From assembly GCA_947179485.1 (NCBI GenBank), contig OX359247.1, forward strand, positions 12,376,588-12,440,587: a DNA stretch of 64,000 nucleotides, written 5' to 3'. Shown here one piece after another: positions 12,283 through 26,394 of the stretch. The notes below the pieces were generated by a model, which was not told the origin of the DNA, made no database searches, and was given only the letters and a program-made list of their open reading frames with translations. The stretch is from Allacma fusca (Eukaryota > Arthropoda > Collembola > Symphypleona > Sminthuridae). How positions within the stretch are numbered: position 1 is the stretch's first letter; each line of letters starts with the position of its first letter. The translations under genes and the position numbers were made by a program.

Positions 12283-12521
12283 CTTTGGTATCAAGTCCAC
12301 CGGTGTATTTGTCAAATCCCTTGAGGCGAACGCGTTGGCCGATAAGATCGAGAAACTCGTTGAATGCCGGACCCGCTTCTTCATTATTGTACATCTCCTC
12401 TTCTGTTGCCTGTCCAGCCTTACAATACATGATGCCCACTTTGTGACGATGTGTCAGGATCTGCTGATCCAATTTCAACAGCTGGTCCTCTGTTGCCAGC
12501 GTCTGCAGACCGAGTTTCAAG
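12283..12521 (-). CDS. SIPA1L: SIPA1L exon: first half of Rap-GAP catalytic domain
   Basis: This 239-bp exon has 79 complete codons and holds some of the most conserved sequence of the gene. It contains [20 protein letters not shown], followed by [20 protein letters not shown] and [16 protein letters not shown]. These align almost residue for residue with vertebrate SIPA1L ([40 protein letters not shown]). The acceptor is ATGCACAG before C12521. The donor is ACCAAAG followed by GTAAATAC at 12282, phase 1. An open frame runs on past the donor into repeat-coded Thr/His and Ser runs; that is intron read-through, not protein. A dense microsatellite block follows about 80 nt into the intron. Confidence 0.97.
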
Positions 12522-12889
12522 CTGTGCATAATACAATAACCAGAAATAAATTATCAATAACTTCTTCATACATGACTAGTAAATGTATGTAGTAACACAC
12601 AGATCCAATCAACTCCAATGGAATCGAGCCGTACAACATACAAATATGCAACAACCTCAGCACTGTTGCATAAGTCTCTGCGTCTACATTACATTTGGTA
12701 GTCCAAATTATTTTTTTTTACAATTCGTTTCCCCTTACCCATATAGGTATACATAGATACATAGACACATGTATGTATGTATAAGCTTCAAACCTATCTC
12801 TACACTAAACCTATGTACATTGAAACTTAAATCCTCTCCAGAAAGACGCAGCATATTTAATTTTTTTTTACAAGGCCTTTTTTCTTTCT

Positions 12890-12927
12890 GTCTCTCTCTC
12901 TCTCTCTATATATATCTCTCTTTCTCT
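12890..12927. repeat. CT/TA dinucleotide run
   Basis: A TC run interrupted by a short TATATATA segment. Confidence 0.9.
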
Positions 12928-13671
12928 GGCTCATTTTAATTTTAGCAATAAAAGTTACAAGTACATATGAGACCAGCGTAGGCGCTGACGATCACATTCT
13001 CTTTGAAATTTAAGCCTGCACTCAAGTAATCGAATCAATACCTTAGAGTAGATAAAAGCGATAAATGTATTCCAAGCAACGTTCGTCCCATGCAAACACT
13101 TTTCATTTCATTAAGTACCCTCGTCCTAAACCCCAAGAGTTTTCACATTTCAACACAGGGGATCCATAAAAAGGACATTCGGAGGCATTAATAACATTTT
13201 GCAATTTCAAGGGTAAAATACTTAAAGTGCTTCTCACAAAGCTTCTTCACAGAGAGGTCCAATCTACAATTGTTTAAAAAGACGCTGAAGATGCATGTCA
13301 TGGCAACATATGTAGATACATACATATATATAAGCAAGTATGTACATAGATACGTAATTTACACACATTACAAGATTGATACTAACTTCTGGTAAAAGTG
13401 TTTCAATTCAACGTCACGTTATACAGAAACTACTTAAATATCCACAACAAAAGCTCTTGAAACTCTCAGGCCATTAAAATACACAAAACTTGGAATTTGC
13501 ACAGCTGTGCATGCTCTCTGCCCATCCACAGAATTATTGCTTCGGAAATTATTGCTCCTCGGATGGGTCATGGGTCCGCACACACATTGCAGAAAATCAG
13601 GGGTGAAACGAATAAACAGTAATACAATCTACGGTGATTGCATTACATAAACGTACTTCCCCTCAATAACC

Positions 13672-13694
13672 GTATGTATGTATGTATGTATGTA
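13672..13694. repeat. TATG tetranucleotide run
   Basis: About five GTAT units; the same family as the TACA runs elsewhere. Confidence 0.9.
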
Positions 13695-14304
13695 CGTATA
13701 AAAGTATCTTCAATCCGGTCACACTATTCCCTGCTACAATTACAGTACATACCAACCGAAGAACGGCTCTGATCAGGAAAGTGTACATCGATATCCAGCC
13801 GCCCCAGCCCATAACAATATTTTATAGTGCGAGTGAGGTCCACTAAAGGTGACTACTGTGAGTCAGACACCAGGGGCAGAAGGGATGACATTGCCAATAT
13901 ACTTAGTAATTCAAAAGGAAAAGTGGCAAGCCCAAATCATTCAGGGGATCAGACAATTTAGTGTGGTGACTCTGAATGAGACCATCAAATATAGGGACAA
14001 AAGTCAAAATAATCCCATACACATAGTCCCTTTTATTAGGCATTTAATTTTAGCTCTATACTCCTAACCGTAGGTACATACACTGACGTTTACAATAGTC
14101 GACTACATAAAAATATTCCTTTAAGTAGGAGTCTCACAAAGTGCGAACAGAATCTACTACAGTAGATAAATATATACATATATACCCACTACAAAATTAA
14201 CAAAGGCTTAAACGATAACTGTATCCGTCTTATATATTAACTTGACCATAGCCCTTGTAGGAATATATATTTACTTAAAGTATATAGAATAAGTCATAAA
14301 TTAC

Positions 14305-14429
14305 CATGAGAGCTGGATTTCCGGCAGGAGGAATTCTATAACATCTTTGGCATGACATCCACCTTTATTAGAATTTGGTTTAATTCCCGGAATACTCTCC
14401 TCAAGAATAGCTCCCCTCAAAGTGTTCAG
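14305..14429 (-). CDS. SIPA1L: SIPA1L exon: TLRGAILEE segment
   Basis: This 125-bp exon has 41 codons plus two bases. It begins LNTLRGAILEESIPGIKPN and ends DVIEFLLPEIQLS. The family reads ELMTLRGSVLEDAIPS and LEHVVPELNVQC at the same positions. The acceptor is TTGGCAG and the donor is TCATG followed by GTAATT at 14304, phase 2. The split codon TG + C restores the conserved Cys before LKLGLQ. The middle segment (KPNSNKGGCHAK) differs from vertebrates, as this loop usually does. Confidence 0.94.
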
Positions 14430-15957
14430 CTGCCAAAGCCACAAATCACATTAAATTAGGATCACTTGACTTCCCAAATCAAAAGTTTCATCCCCTTCCA
14501 TCCACAAGCACGCTCTCACACATACACATACAAATACAAACACGCAGCAACACACATCCCTCTCAATCATACTAGAGACCTAGAGAGAGTAAAGACACAA
14601 CCAGAGGATGTGACACCGATCAATTCAACTCAACAACGTGCTTCATTTACACCCTCATAATAACAACACGTACTAATCCTTATGGATACTTACGGACGCC
14701 TATGTACTACCATAAGTAGACCTAGGAAAAATTACCAATCCTGGATTAGTCACACTACAATAAATTTACAATATCAGTCTACACTTGAGAGAGGATCTTC
14801 TCTCTCAACACATAGCAGGAGCGGTAAAAGTCTTCTTTAACAAAAATCCCTGAAAGTTGTGTAAATCTTTTTGCTACCTCAACGTCAAGGAAGATTATTT
14901 CCTCCAGAACATCCTATTCCTAAAATAATAATAATAATAAAAGCCTTCCACGATGTCCACATTTCACATTCACGTGCGTATAACGGAGGTATCGGATCTA
15001 CAGGAAAAGTAATAATGTCTCCAATAGCGACTAATCATTCTTACAAGATTTTGTCTTTTCTTCCGCAGACAATCCCCCGCTACTCATCGTCTCAGTACAC
15101 ACGCTAAAGCATTAATACAAAGAATAAATCTTTTCAGCACTTCCCAAAGCTCCTCTCCATTGAGCGTTGAAAAGACACGACTGATGCCCCGAAAAGACAC
15201 CTTCCATTCTTCCCATAAGTACGGCTTCTATTCTCGAGAGTTCCCTTACTATTCTTAGAACTTTGATTCTATTGAGACGGGCCCAGCTACTTCTACTACA
15301 AATCCACGAAGCTCATCTCATTTCAATACCTTTAAAATTAAAACCTACGATATATATAGATACATATATAGGTAGATATGTATATCTATATATCTATACT
15401 TTTCTCTTCCCTAAATCCGGTTAACGAGATTTCCTTTCAAGGTTCATATCATTTGGTATTTAGACATCTCTTTCTTCGTATGTCTATGTACGTATGTATA
15501 TAACATACTCTAATATAACGAATTTCAAATTCGCTCATTCAGCCCTGTGGATAAAAAACGAGTTACTACAAAACTCTACCAATTCTTTGCCAATACATTG
15601 CTCTTGTAAAATAACTAACTTTTTCTATACTCTTTTTTTTTTTATAGATATTTATAAATCAAAAGGACTTATGCATTACGTCAGATTGAGCTTCTCAAAT
15701 TTTAGAGAATTACTATCGCTACTTATGCATGTATATTAAAAGTCCCTATGCCTTCTATCTAATAGTTTAAACTCTCTCCCAATAAGGCTTCTATGTACAT
15801 CGACGTAAGTGTTGAAAACAAGACAAACTTCTTTAATTTTTTTGAGTGTGCATCGGGATGGATCAGGAAGGATTAGGATTACTGTAGATAGTCATGATTC
15901 CAATTCCACATGACGCACAAAATATAACTCTCAAATCAATAATAAATCCTTGCTCAC
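14430..15957 (-). other. SIPA1L intron, 1528 bp
   Basis: Donor GTGAGC at 15957, acceptor TTGGCAG at 14430. The plus strand is clearly C-rich over G-poor near 14470-14560. No gene recognised. Confidence 0.9.
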
Positions 15958-16130
15958 CTCAGTGGAACGGACAATTAATCGGTAGACGAAGCGAACCGTG
16001 GAATAGCTCGAATTATCTTTATGACTTGTTGTTATGTCACTGCCCAGGGAAGATTCCCCTGCTCGTTCACGTTTAATGCTGATCGCCAACGGTCCCAGGA
16101 TCTCATCCGAGCCAAACCAATTCTCATGAT
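15958..16130 (-). CDS. SIPA1L: SIPA1L exon: HENWFG segment with long linker, start of GAP module
   Basis: This 173-bp exon completes the split Asp codon (G + AT) and adds 57 codons: HENWFGSDEILGPLAISIKR, a hydrophilic linker, then FVYRLIVRSTE. Vertebrate SIPA1L reads [22 protein letters not shown] and YNYRIIFRTSE at these places. The linker between KRE and FVYR is about 25 residues, roughly 14 longer than I recall for human SIPA1L1. The acceptor is ATTACAG and the donor is GAG followed by GTGAGC at 15957, phase 0. The upstream intron is the 43-kb giant one. The exon forms the beta-rich dimerisation part ahead of the catalytic Rap-GAP core. Confidence 0.95.
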
Positions 16131-19113
16131 CTGTAATAATACAAGAAAAGAAACCATCGTACATTAGAATAATAAGTCCCAATTAGCACATCATTTCTCT
16201 ACACAATAAAATCATATACCCAGTACCGACAGAGAAATTGTGCTTCAATTTCCGTACTTAATATTTTTATACAGTTTTTCTTTTACTATAAAAGTATATA
16301 CTTATATCTGTATATGTATGTAGGTACACTCAGCAAAAATAATTCTATTCCCAAGACATATGTACAAACATATATGAATTCTCTCAAGATTTTTGAAAGA
16401 ACATTAGCGCATTGCAAGAATTTAAGAACCCACACAAATACAATTGTGCCATTTACTTAAAAAAAAATCCACAGATGCTATCGGACATGCTTTGAGTGAT
16501 CCAACAATACCATACTACGGATTTGACTTCCGTTTTAACGTCCAACACTCACGTCTCTCAACCCCTTCTTGGGCTATACCAGTTCTGTATGCAAAATGTA
16601 AACATATGCCATTGTCTTGAAACCATCTGATGCTCCTCAGACTACATCCTAATTACATACAAACTTATGTACATTCCCTAACTACTAATTCAGGCATCAA
16701 TGACCTTTTGTAGAGTGGAATAGTAATTGTAATTTAGACGGAAGAACACGCGTTCACATTTTCAGATAGCCAATTCCATCCATGCAACCTGGAAAGTTCA
16801 TTGATAAATTATAAGTGGGAACGAGGGAAAGGCAAATTATTCCAAACGATCCTAAAGTAAACCTCATGGATCTGACTGACGGTCCTCCAATGCGTGTGCA
16901 TACTTGCATACTGTACATAATTACATGTACGTATACATACATATAATCTATAATATGGAAAGGACAGTATTTAGTTAAGATATATAGCCCTATCGATTTT
17001 CACAAAGGAAAGCGAAGCCTCACTCAAACAGTATCAGTTAATACTGAATGAGCTCAGGTCTGTGCCATCCGGTGGAAATCCATTCAATCCCGCACTAATT
17101 CTAGCTTACAAAGTCTGAATAACTTACCTAGGTTACCATTAGACGTTCCTCCCAACTCATTACATTTTTCAGTAGGCAAGTACTATTATAATTCATGGTT
17201 ACTTTCCAACTCCATCAGAGCAACTACTACATAAAATTACAGTAACACACACTTACATCTGCATATGCACGTAAGTGTCCATAAATACAACCATGTAGTA
17301 AGTACGCACGCAGACGTCAAATCCAATATTCTAAAGACTGCTCTACGTAATAACTACATTTTATATCCCTTCAACAATCCCCCTCTACATACACACATAC
17401 ATGCATACAAAAGGCACATCTAAATTCCAAATTAGTATCAAGGTGCCTGAGCCACCATATACATCTATAGTTACAATTTCCTTGTGGTCAAACCCAATGT
17501 AAGGTCTACATCAATTCCATTAAGGTTAGATCCATACGTCAGTCCGCATTCCACAAAACGTGTATAGGTATATATAGTGCTTATATGAGAGTAGAGAGAG
17601 AGATATATAAGTATGTATGAACGTACGCAAGCCTCCACAATATGGAGAGTATTTTTTCAATTATTTGAGAAAAGGGAAAAAAAATAACAGGGTGGGTATG
17701 AATCACCACTGCCGGAATCACCTTTAGCCTCTAGAACCAAAACCAAGATGATAATAGATCATTTCCAGAGTAATTCAATGGTTAATAGCTCTTACACCCT
17801 TCATTTCCAACCGATGGCTCTCCTGGGGATTCAACCTCACACTCATTCGTAAACTTACGAGTGTCTATGCATAGATACATAGATATCTATATGTATGTAC
17901 ATAATTAGATACATGCATTTACACAGTACATACAACTAATATAGAACACAGCCCTTATCAATATGATGAGATGAGGCGCTCCCTTTACTCCCTTACTAGT
18001 ATGTATGTACATAGTATTTGAGGGACCATGTATAAAAAGTGGGGAGAAAAGTCTGAAGGAAGCAAAAAATAAAAATAAAAAAGAAGAAATCAAGCGTCCA
18101 TGCCTGTAAAAGCAAATGTTTCCTTCCATACTCCAACCAGTAATAGTTAGTTCCTGGTGACTTAGCTACAGACAAAGACACACTTTACAGAAGACTATGG
18201 AATGAATAAATTCATTCAAAAGCCCTCACTCAATCACACTACCATATATACTTCCAAATCATATTTTATTCTTTCGATACTCGTTGAAAGGCAGGGAGGC
18301 CTCATCATAGTACATAACCTCATCAATTTGATTTAAGGAGCGCTGATGGGTTCAAAGTTGTATGTCCATAAAATATGTCTGTAGAAGATAATGTATGAGA
18401 GGCAGCTGTAGCTGTAGTAAAAACCCTCTGAGAGAGCTCACCGGTCATCCGATTAGCCATCCTACTAGTAGTAGAGAGTGCCAAATATATTAAATGAATA
18501 GACTATGAACTTCTCAAAGCCTGACTTTTACTAAATGATGAGAATGAAACAAATGAGACCAATTTTGGTCAGCTGTTTTGTCTGAGAGCCTACAAACCGT
18601 AATATAACCAAACAAATAATTCTCTGCTCGCCCCCACTAGTTGAAACCATTCTACTATGTATGTATATGATTCATTCATCCCTTCCAACTAAAATTTTAA
18701 AATGTAGTTTTTATGTATATAGTCAAAGAAGTCACACGTAAAGAAGTCCCGACAAAGGATATATACAAAATTATGCACACATATGAGGTGAACTACAACC
18801 ACGTCGAGACAAACAATATAAGTAGATACATACACTCTGTATGGTGATATGGTGAATTCAAGTTTCTCATATGTCCATGTGAAAAACAAGCTGTCAAAGC
18901 CCTCCAAATTGAAAAAAAATAAAGAACACAGTTGCTCATTTCACATTTGAGGATCACAACAACACAACATCATGGAACCAAAAGTGCAAAAGAGTACCAT
19001 CCTGAATCCAGTCATTCATAATTCATTGCCAACAAATGGTGAGCTTCAAGAGGATTGCCAAAGCTGGCAATCAATGAAAGGAAATAAAATACTGCATTCA
19101 CGGCCTAGTATCT

Positions 19114-19136
19114 ATACATACATACATACATACATA
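19114..19136. repeat. TACA tetranucleotide run
   Basis: About five ATAC units ending in TACATATGTA. Confidence 0.9.
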
Positions 19137-22100
19137 TGTACATTATATGTAATTATACATAGGGCTACTTCTATGGACATATAAAATCCAGCCGAAATCA
19201 CAGTAATAATGGTACACAAAGAGAAGACACGCAAAAAAGTTCCCGTGTTAAATCCTATACAGACAGAGTAAATCTGCCCTCCATAAAATCCAACCTTAAC
19301 TACATACTTAATGCTTTTTTTTTTCCACAGTTCGAGAGTTTCAAGCTCCAATTGAATAAATGTTCCTTTGAAAAATAAAGCTTTTGCATACATACATTTC
19401 ATACATATCTACATATGTATCTATCTACCTATCCATACACACATCTGCCTTTACAAGACCATACTCCCACTCTCCTTACATAAATCACATACTATTTTAT
19501 ATGTAGGTACATAATCATGTACTTCTGCTTGTGTATTTTTCCTTTCTTTGAACTTCTGACTACTAACTCTATACTGTTGCTGGCGTACTTTCCTGTAACT
19601 ATGTATATGACTGGATACATCAGTACATCACCCACGCAATTACCTTTACACTCATAGCAGGTACTGCGGTTTTTACGGGCATGCTATGCTCACAGTTGAC
19701 AGTAGGGTCGATACAAGACCATGCCGACACGATTTGTGCAAATAACTGTAAGTCTTGGTAAATAGACAGGGATTCATGATACATAAGTATCTATGTATGT
19801 ACATACATACATATAGATAGAGTAAGTAGTAAAAGTAAAACCTTTCCTTCTATTCTGTCCCCGTCTGTCAAAAACATGTGAATGCTTCCTCCTGTGAATG
19901 TAGTTCGTTTACATATTCTCCTTCCGTACGTTTATAAGTTTAGATGCCCTTACCTACTGTACTGTACTGTATATAGGAGCTAGGAGGATTTATGCCCTTC
20001 ATGTATTTATTTTTTTACGTTCTTCACATCATTTGCCCAATACATCTTGTATAAAAACTCCACTCCAGAGAATTTATATTACTCCTTTCCATGATATAGT
20101 AGACCTATGCGCTGGAAGGTTTCACATTTAATACTCAATTTTACGACCAGTAAAAATTCCCCATCAACATTACTAACACTCCTTGTTGTGGGCAAACAAA
20201 AGGGCAGACCAATATAGCGAAGGCTCTTCTGTTGAGCATTCAAGCGTCGTCGTCCCGCACATCATATTTTCTATGTAGTTATGAAAGTACCAGTGGGTAC
20301 AGTACATTAATAACGAAAATACCGTCTGGAGGAGAGTGCATATACATACATATGAGCGAAAGCAGCTGAAGAAAATTTGAATCCAGTTGAGAAATTAACT
20401 TGAATAATAACTACGTAATTTTAAGTACAGGCCAATGTATACATGTAGTAAGTACATACATACATAGGATGTCCTTCGTACCATTATATTAATGATCCCA
20501 CAAAATCTCTGCGTATATGTATCTATACTGTATACCATAATACCAGACAAGAAACAAACGGGTGTTTTCATCTTGGTTTCATTTCCATCCTCGGTTCATT
20601 ACTTATCATCATCATCATCACCACCATCCGACGTAAAAACATCCAACACTCACGCATTATGTACACTTTACAACAGGAAAACAGAAACTTTCCGCGCCCC
20701 GCTCTACAATACTCTGGACTCTATATCTGTATAAGCTCCCATATAATATATGTTTCATTTCTCCTTCCTCCCATAATAAATATACTTGAAAGAGTACTAC
20801 TATATAATAAAATGAGATCAGGATCAGCGATACCAACACCTTGTAAATAAAGACGGTGGATTAGACATAAAAGCACAGCCCAGACCTGAGAACACCGACA
20901 ATGGGAAAGTGTTGACGAGAACTATTTTCTACAAGAATCAAATAATTATGAAGAGCAGCAGCTGGAAAGCTTTATACAGCTCAATCTTCCATTTTATGCC
21001 AATTATAAATTCTGCCTTTAGGAATGGAACGTGATCTTCCTTCAATCCTACAACACCACCCTAATAAATAAATGACACAGAGAAAAAAAAGTCATAATAA
21101 TACAGTCCTGACCACTGGAAATCATGGAAATTATAAACATATGTAGATATGCAAAAAGTATGTATCTACCTATACTTATAATAAAATCTTGCAATATACA
21201 GATAACTTAAAATATAAACCTAACCGAGAGACTTCCTCCCCATAGATTATTACACGTTGCTATTTATATTTTAGACTACGCATTTGTCTGGATTTAAGTA
21301 TTTTTTCATGACTTGTCCAAATATCAATGTCAGCGGAAATGAGAGCTCCATCCTAAATCCTTTACCAGGAAAAAAAAACAGCTCCCCTACTCTGCCTACT
21401 CTCTTACAGAACAAGAGCAATAATTATTAAATATAACCACGGATATGACTATACACCTTAAAAACACAAGCACAAAAAAGTACTAGGCCAAGCAGAATCT
21501 AATCTTCACATGTAGTATAATTTATGCATCAACAAATCTCAAAGCTATTAACGATAAGCACGATCAAATTTTCCCAATCGATTTCAATAGAACTACACCA
21601 CATATTTATTTATCTCTTGTCTCTATGTATATACATAGAAGCACTTATATTAATTATTCTTTCTGATATACGCAAGGCAATATCCTTTGTGAAGCCTTTA
21701 AATGACAAAACTCTTACTCAATTCCACTAGTTGGTTGTAGATACTGAGGATAGATACTAGTAGTAGATTATACAATATAATAAAAATCTCTTCTCTTCAC
21801 ATACATACATAGTAATGGCCCACTATACTACATACACACTCAAAACGATTTTATCAGGTCAGGAGGGGAAAAAAAGGATTACGCGGTCCAGCAGCCTCTC
21901 GGGATCGATCCAATGAAGTATCTACTTATGCCCACACCTTTCTGGGAAAAATCACAATGGAAAAAATACACATGACGAGTAAATTGTGCCGATGAGAAGA
22001 GCACCTGGGAAATGAAAAGAATGAAAAACGATGTACACATCCCATTATTTATCTTCCGCCTCCTGCTTTAACCTTGCCTAACATACTCCTCACCTCCAAC

Positions 22101-22602
22101 ACATACACATATGTATCTAAATAAACATATACGCTCCAGATGAAATATACATGTATGTACCAATTTTTATACAGAGGCATGACTTTACAATTGTAAGAGC
22201 AGACAGTTCACATCACCCCAGATTCCTATTTCCCAATCACTCACTCCGCTTGTCCTAATAGACATCTGCATGCAGATGCGGTCTGAAATGGGAGATCATC
22301 TGATCTGCCTTAACAAAACAATGATAAGAGACAAGAACACCAAACTTTTAGTCCAAACTCACCTACCCGTAAATTTCCTTACAATACCAACTACAAACAT
22401 TAGGCATTGTATAAATACTTCCGATCCTCTGGTCATTTGTAGTGACCGCATCACATGCATATATTAGATATCTACATATGTATGTATCTGTATGTTTACA
22501 TATGTAGATATAAAAATCCATGAATCATGGATCACATTCAGAAAATTTCATCTGTTGTAGATACAATAGCTTGACACTTTTCATAAAAACGGTAAAGCCA
22601 TG

Positions 22603-22624
22603 CATACATACATACATACATACA
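22603..22624. repeat. CATA tetranucleotide run
   Basis: About five CATA units. Confidence 0.9.
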
Positions 22625-24486
22625 TTGGATTTAAGTCTTGGGAAGAGCCTCAATCCACAACGATTTGTATTTTTAAACAATACACTACTTTCCTGACTTT
22701 TGAGACTTTTCATGAGCTGACTCTGGCCGCATATGTAAATGAACAATACAGTAAATGACAGTACTATAATTTCGGACTTTTATCTTCATGACCGTATCGA
22801 CAAGTATGTACAGTTACTACAATCTGATCAGCAGGTTTCACCTCACCAACCAGTCAAACTTCTACAGTTATTTACACACTACCTCGATACAGGCCTTTAC
22901 ATTATGCATCCTTACACAAACACATCTTTTATACTCCCATTAAAAAAAAAGTAACTACAAAAAACTGTGAAACCACTCATAAAAATCCAAACATGTATAC
23001 GCTTCAAATGTTAAATTGGGAACCGTAGGGAAGGGAGCTAAATTATCCGTCGAATAAACAAAGCCATCTGACAAAATTCCCAGCATTAATAAGTACTAGA
23101 TAGATACATTTGAACCACACTCGGGCGGAAGGCTCAAAGACACATCTACACATATCAACTGATACCCTTAAAAAAATACAGTTCCCCTATCATTCAAAAT
23201 ATCCCCCAAAAATTAGTTCAAATAGAATTTGAATAGATAGATATACATAGGTAGATACACACGCATAGGATATTCCTCATACTAGTATGTTATGGCACGC
23301 AATTACATCCACGTAGCTTTACATATTTTTAGGGAGAGGAGCTTCCCCCTTCATATAAAAACATCATCGGAAAAATTTCAGGATTCTTGTCTCTGCATTA
23401 CAGCAACTGTAATTCAATTGCCAGTGGCTCTCTATCTCACTCAGCACGCGAACGTATCCTTATAGAAGATTGTAGCATGTGTACAGATATCATGGAGTCA
23501 TGAATCCTGATTAGAATTCCAAAGTTTTGATCGTAAAGTCCAAGGGTAGACGTCATAGCACGGGGACCCACATCCATGGTCCTCCTCCTTCTGGGACTAA
23601 ACCGTAGTTTGAGTCGCATGCCTTTTAATACCCTCGGAGAGTTGATTAATAATCACAGAGTGAGTAAATATATGTATATAAGGTAAAAAAAAAAGAAGGT
23701 GAAGTATAAGTCGTCCGTCATTAACTACAAAAGCCCACACGAGCTAATTAGCAGTTATCACGCATATCCCTTCCTCCTGTCCTAAAAATCTTTATTTAAA
23801 TCCAGTGAAAGAACCGAATCACAATTCAGAGCCATCTTTCAAATATGCACTTTAGGTACCAATGCCCAGAGCCCAGGTCTTTCAGAGACGAAACATGAAA
23901 CAGACGTGTGTAAGTACAACTCGTACACACCTTTATATGTATATGTACGTCTGCCGTCTGCATCCCCAAGACCAAGACCTTTTACCTTTGCAAGCGGCTA
24001 AATACACAGTATTGCATATTTGCATACAATTACACATACGTAGGTGGAAACTCTTTAGCTAAAATTCACAGGAACTCTAGGTACATACATTCTATATAAA
24101 AAAAAACAAAATAGGGGAACGAAATGAAAACTTTGCAAAATATAGGAAAATATATCTAGGCGCAAACATTAATAATAGCCCCATGGCCATAGAAAACGAA
24201 GAACACTCCGACACAGACAACTCTCGTGTTCATTAGCTATCTATCTGGTACTAACAATAAGGGAGCCCCAATATAAGGGGATATTTATGTACTCCACGTA
24301 ATGCACGATTCTCATGAGTCTGAAAGGACGGCCATGGAACCCAGTAAAAAGATGAATACGAAAATGACGTGCATGCCTGTATCTCCCATATGGAATATAA
24401 GTAGATACCTACTGCCAAGTAATTTATCCTATTTTCTGCCATCATTAAACTCCCATTAGACAAATAACCAAAAACGTGCACAACCC

Positions 24487-24488
24487 GT

Positions 24489-24523
<35 letters not shown>
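24487..24523. repeat. GT dinucleotide microsatellite
   Basis: About 18 GT units with one TA interruption near the start. Confidence 0.95.
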
Positions 24524-24526
<3 letters not shown>

Positions 24527-25096
24527 ATTCATAAATGAAGTTGACCTGATTCTTGTCTCTTTTCAAATTTGAACACAAGACTCGAGGTACTAGTCGAAAA
24601 GAAGAAAAAACAAAACAAAAAATACACACTTATATGTAAATTATACAAACTCAAAATTTCCCATACATACGACCCGAACTCAGGAATACACATACAAGAT
24701 CTCTGTAGTCAAATGGAAGGAGTACACAGAAGGAAGGATATAATTATACATACATACATTCATAGATTTTTCTCAATTAAAACCAAAAACTCATACAGGG
24801 CTCAGATTTATTATCAAGAGAAGCCACGTACTATTATAAGATATGAGAGTAAACATGTGTTCATTCAATTCAGACATGTGTTCTCTATGCATAAGTCAGA
24901 CCAAGAGTCAAGGAGAGTAAAAGATTTCTATCATAATTGCTTGTACAACAACATCGTGTTTGTCTACTCCTAGTATAAGTATAGTGGAAGAGGCATGACA
25001 TTACCGTTTCCATTAAAAACCTTCAACCCTCCGAGCTTGTTATTTTCAGTAGCATAACAATTAGCCTAGGATTTCATTTTATGGCCTTCCCTATAA

Positions 25097-25133
25097 ATAC
25101 ATACATACATACATACATACATACAGCTCGAGT
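25097..25133. repeat. ATAC tetranucleotide microsatellite
   Basis: About nine uninterrupted ATAC units, the longest of this class in the window. Confidence 0.95.
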
Positions 25134-26360
25134 GTTTATATAGATAGATACCTTACAGGACCAACCCTAAGCCATCCTGGTAGTAGACCCAAACCTTAGC
25201 CCATCTCCATCTCCTTTTATTACAGACTATATTCGCACTACGGCAAACATGCCCTTTTCCACCAACAGACAAATGTTTCCGGAAATGAAAAGACCGAAGT
25301 TTAAATGGAAAAAATAGAGGAGCTTTACGAAAGTGATGGTCCTATTCCCACCCCACGTCACTTACCCTATAGCAATAATATCCTTTATAGGAATACCATA
25401 AGCCACTCCCTACCAGAGAAATGTCCTAGCCTCCTCTTGAACCCATATATATGTACATATGTACTTACGTAGCTACATTATATGCAAAAACGTCCAAGAT
25501 CCATGTGTTTTAAATAGTCCCATAGATTTTTTTTTTCCCTGGGAAAAAACTTTTCCGTCGAAAGACCCTAACCATATACATAGTAATCGTATCATAAAGT
25601 AAGGTACTTCATTACACTTGATACCAGAAATTCAGCAATTTTTGGTCTTCCCATAGAGAGTTCTCACCCCAAAAAACACATCACTACCTATAAAACTATA
25701 TTTACATATGTACTTTTTACAGCCTTTGAAAAATAGCCTGTAATAGCTAATAGCTATCCCCTTCCATAGAAATAACATAATTTTTTTTACGCTCCTATAG
25801 AGAATATATATATATGTACATTACGTACACATTTTGAGCCAATAGGTATGTATCTTCCTATGTATGAAAGTTCAAAGAGTGTAACTAAAAGGAAGACGTA
25901 TGCTATTTTGAAAGATATTTCCCATTCATTCTCCTCCAGTAGCCAGAAATATTTGTAACTTGTACAAGAAAGGGAGTAGTAGTAAGTCAGTAAGCGTCCA
26001 TACATTTATATATCTACTTGGATATTTACACATGCCATTTTCATTTATACATTGAGGGAGTTCTATCGAGCGTCTTCTGACTTAACCTCTTTTCTATACT
26101 TAATATAACTTCCCTATAAATAATGCTTCTGTATACTACATACCATATACTCTGTATATAAAGTATATACCGGGAAAAAAATAGTCCAAACTTATGACAT
26201 TACATTTACTTTCTGTACCTACTTCATTGACAAAAACAGTATCCTTGAGCATCAATCTTTACACACACCGCCAACACAAGAGTGCATACTTATCTATAGC
26301 TATACACATTCATAAATAAAATGTTTTCTTCCCCTTTATAAAGCAAGACTTGGAAGTGGA

Positions 26361-26394
26361 CACACAACACACACACACACATATATATATACAC
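26361..26394. repeat. CA then TA dinucleotide run
   Basis: An AC run followed by five AT units and a short AC remnant. Confidence 0.9.

Larger units (their letters stand above)
12522..14304 (-). other. SIPA1L intron, 1783 bp
   Basis: Donor GTAATT at 14304, acceptor CACAG at 12522. It contains a CT/TA run (12890-12927) and a TATG run (13672-13694). A plus-strand open frame at 13849-14067 has only a GTG start and no recognisable domain. Confidence 0.9.

Noticed and set aside
13849..14067. 72-codon plus-strand frame (SQTPGAEGMTLPIYLVIQ...)
   Set aside because: Looks protein-like but has a GTG start, no splice context and lies antisense within a SIPA1L intron.
22739..22954. 71-codon plus-strand frame MNNTVNDSTIISDFYLHDRI...
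   Set aside because: A single plausible frame among many of this length; no homologue recognised and no promoter or splice support.
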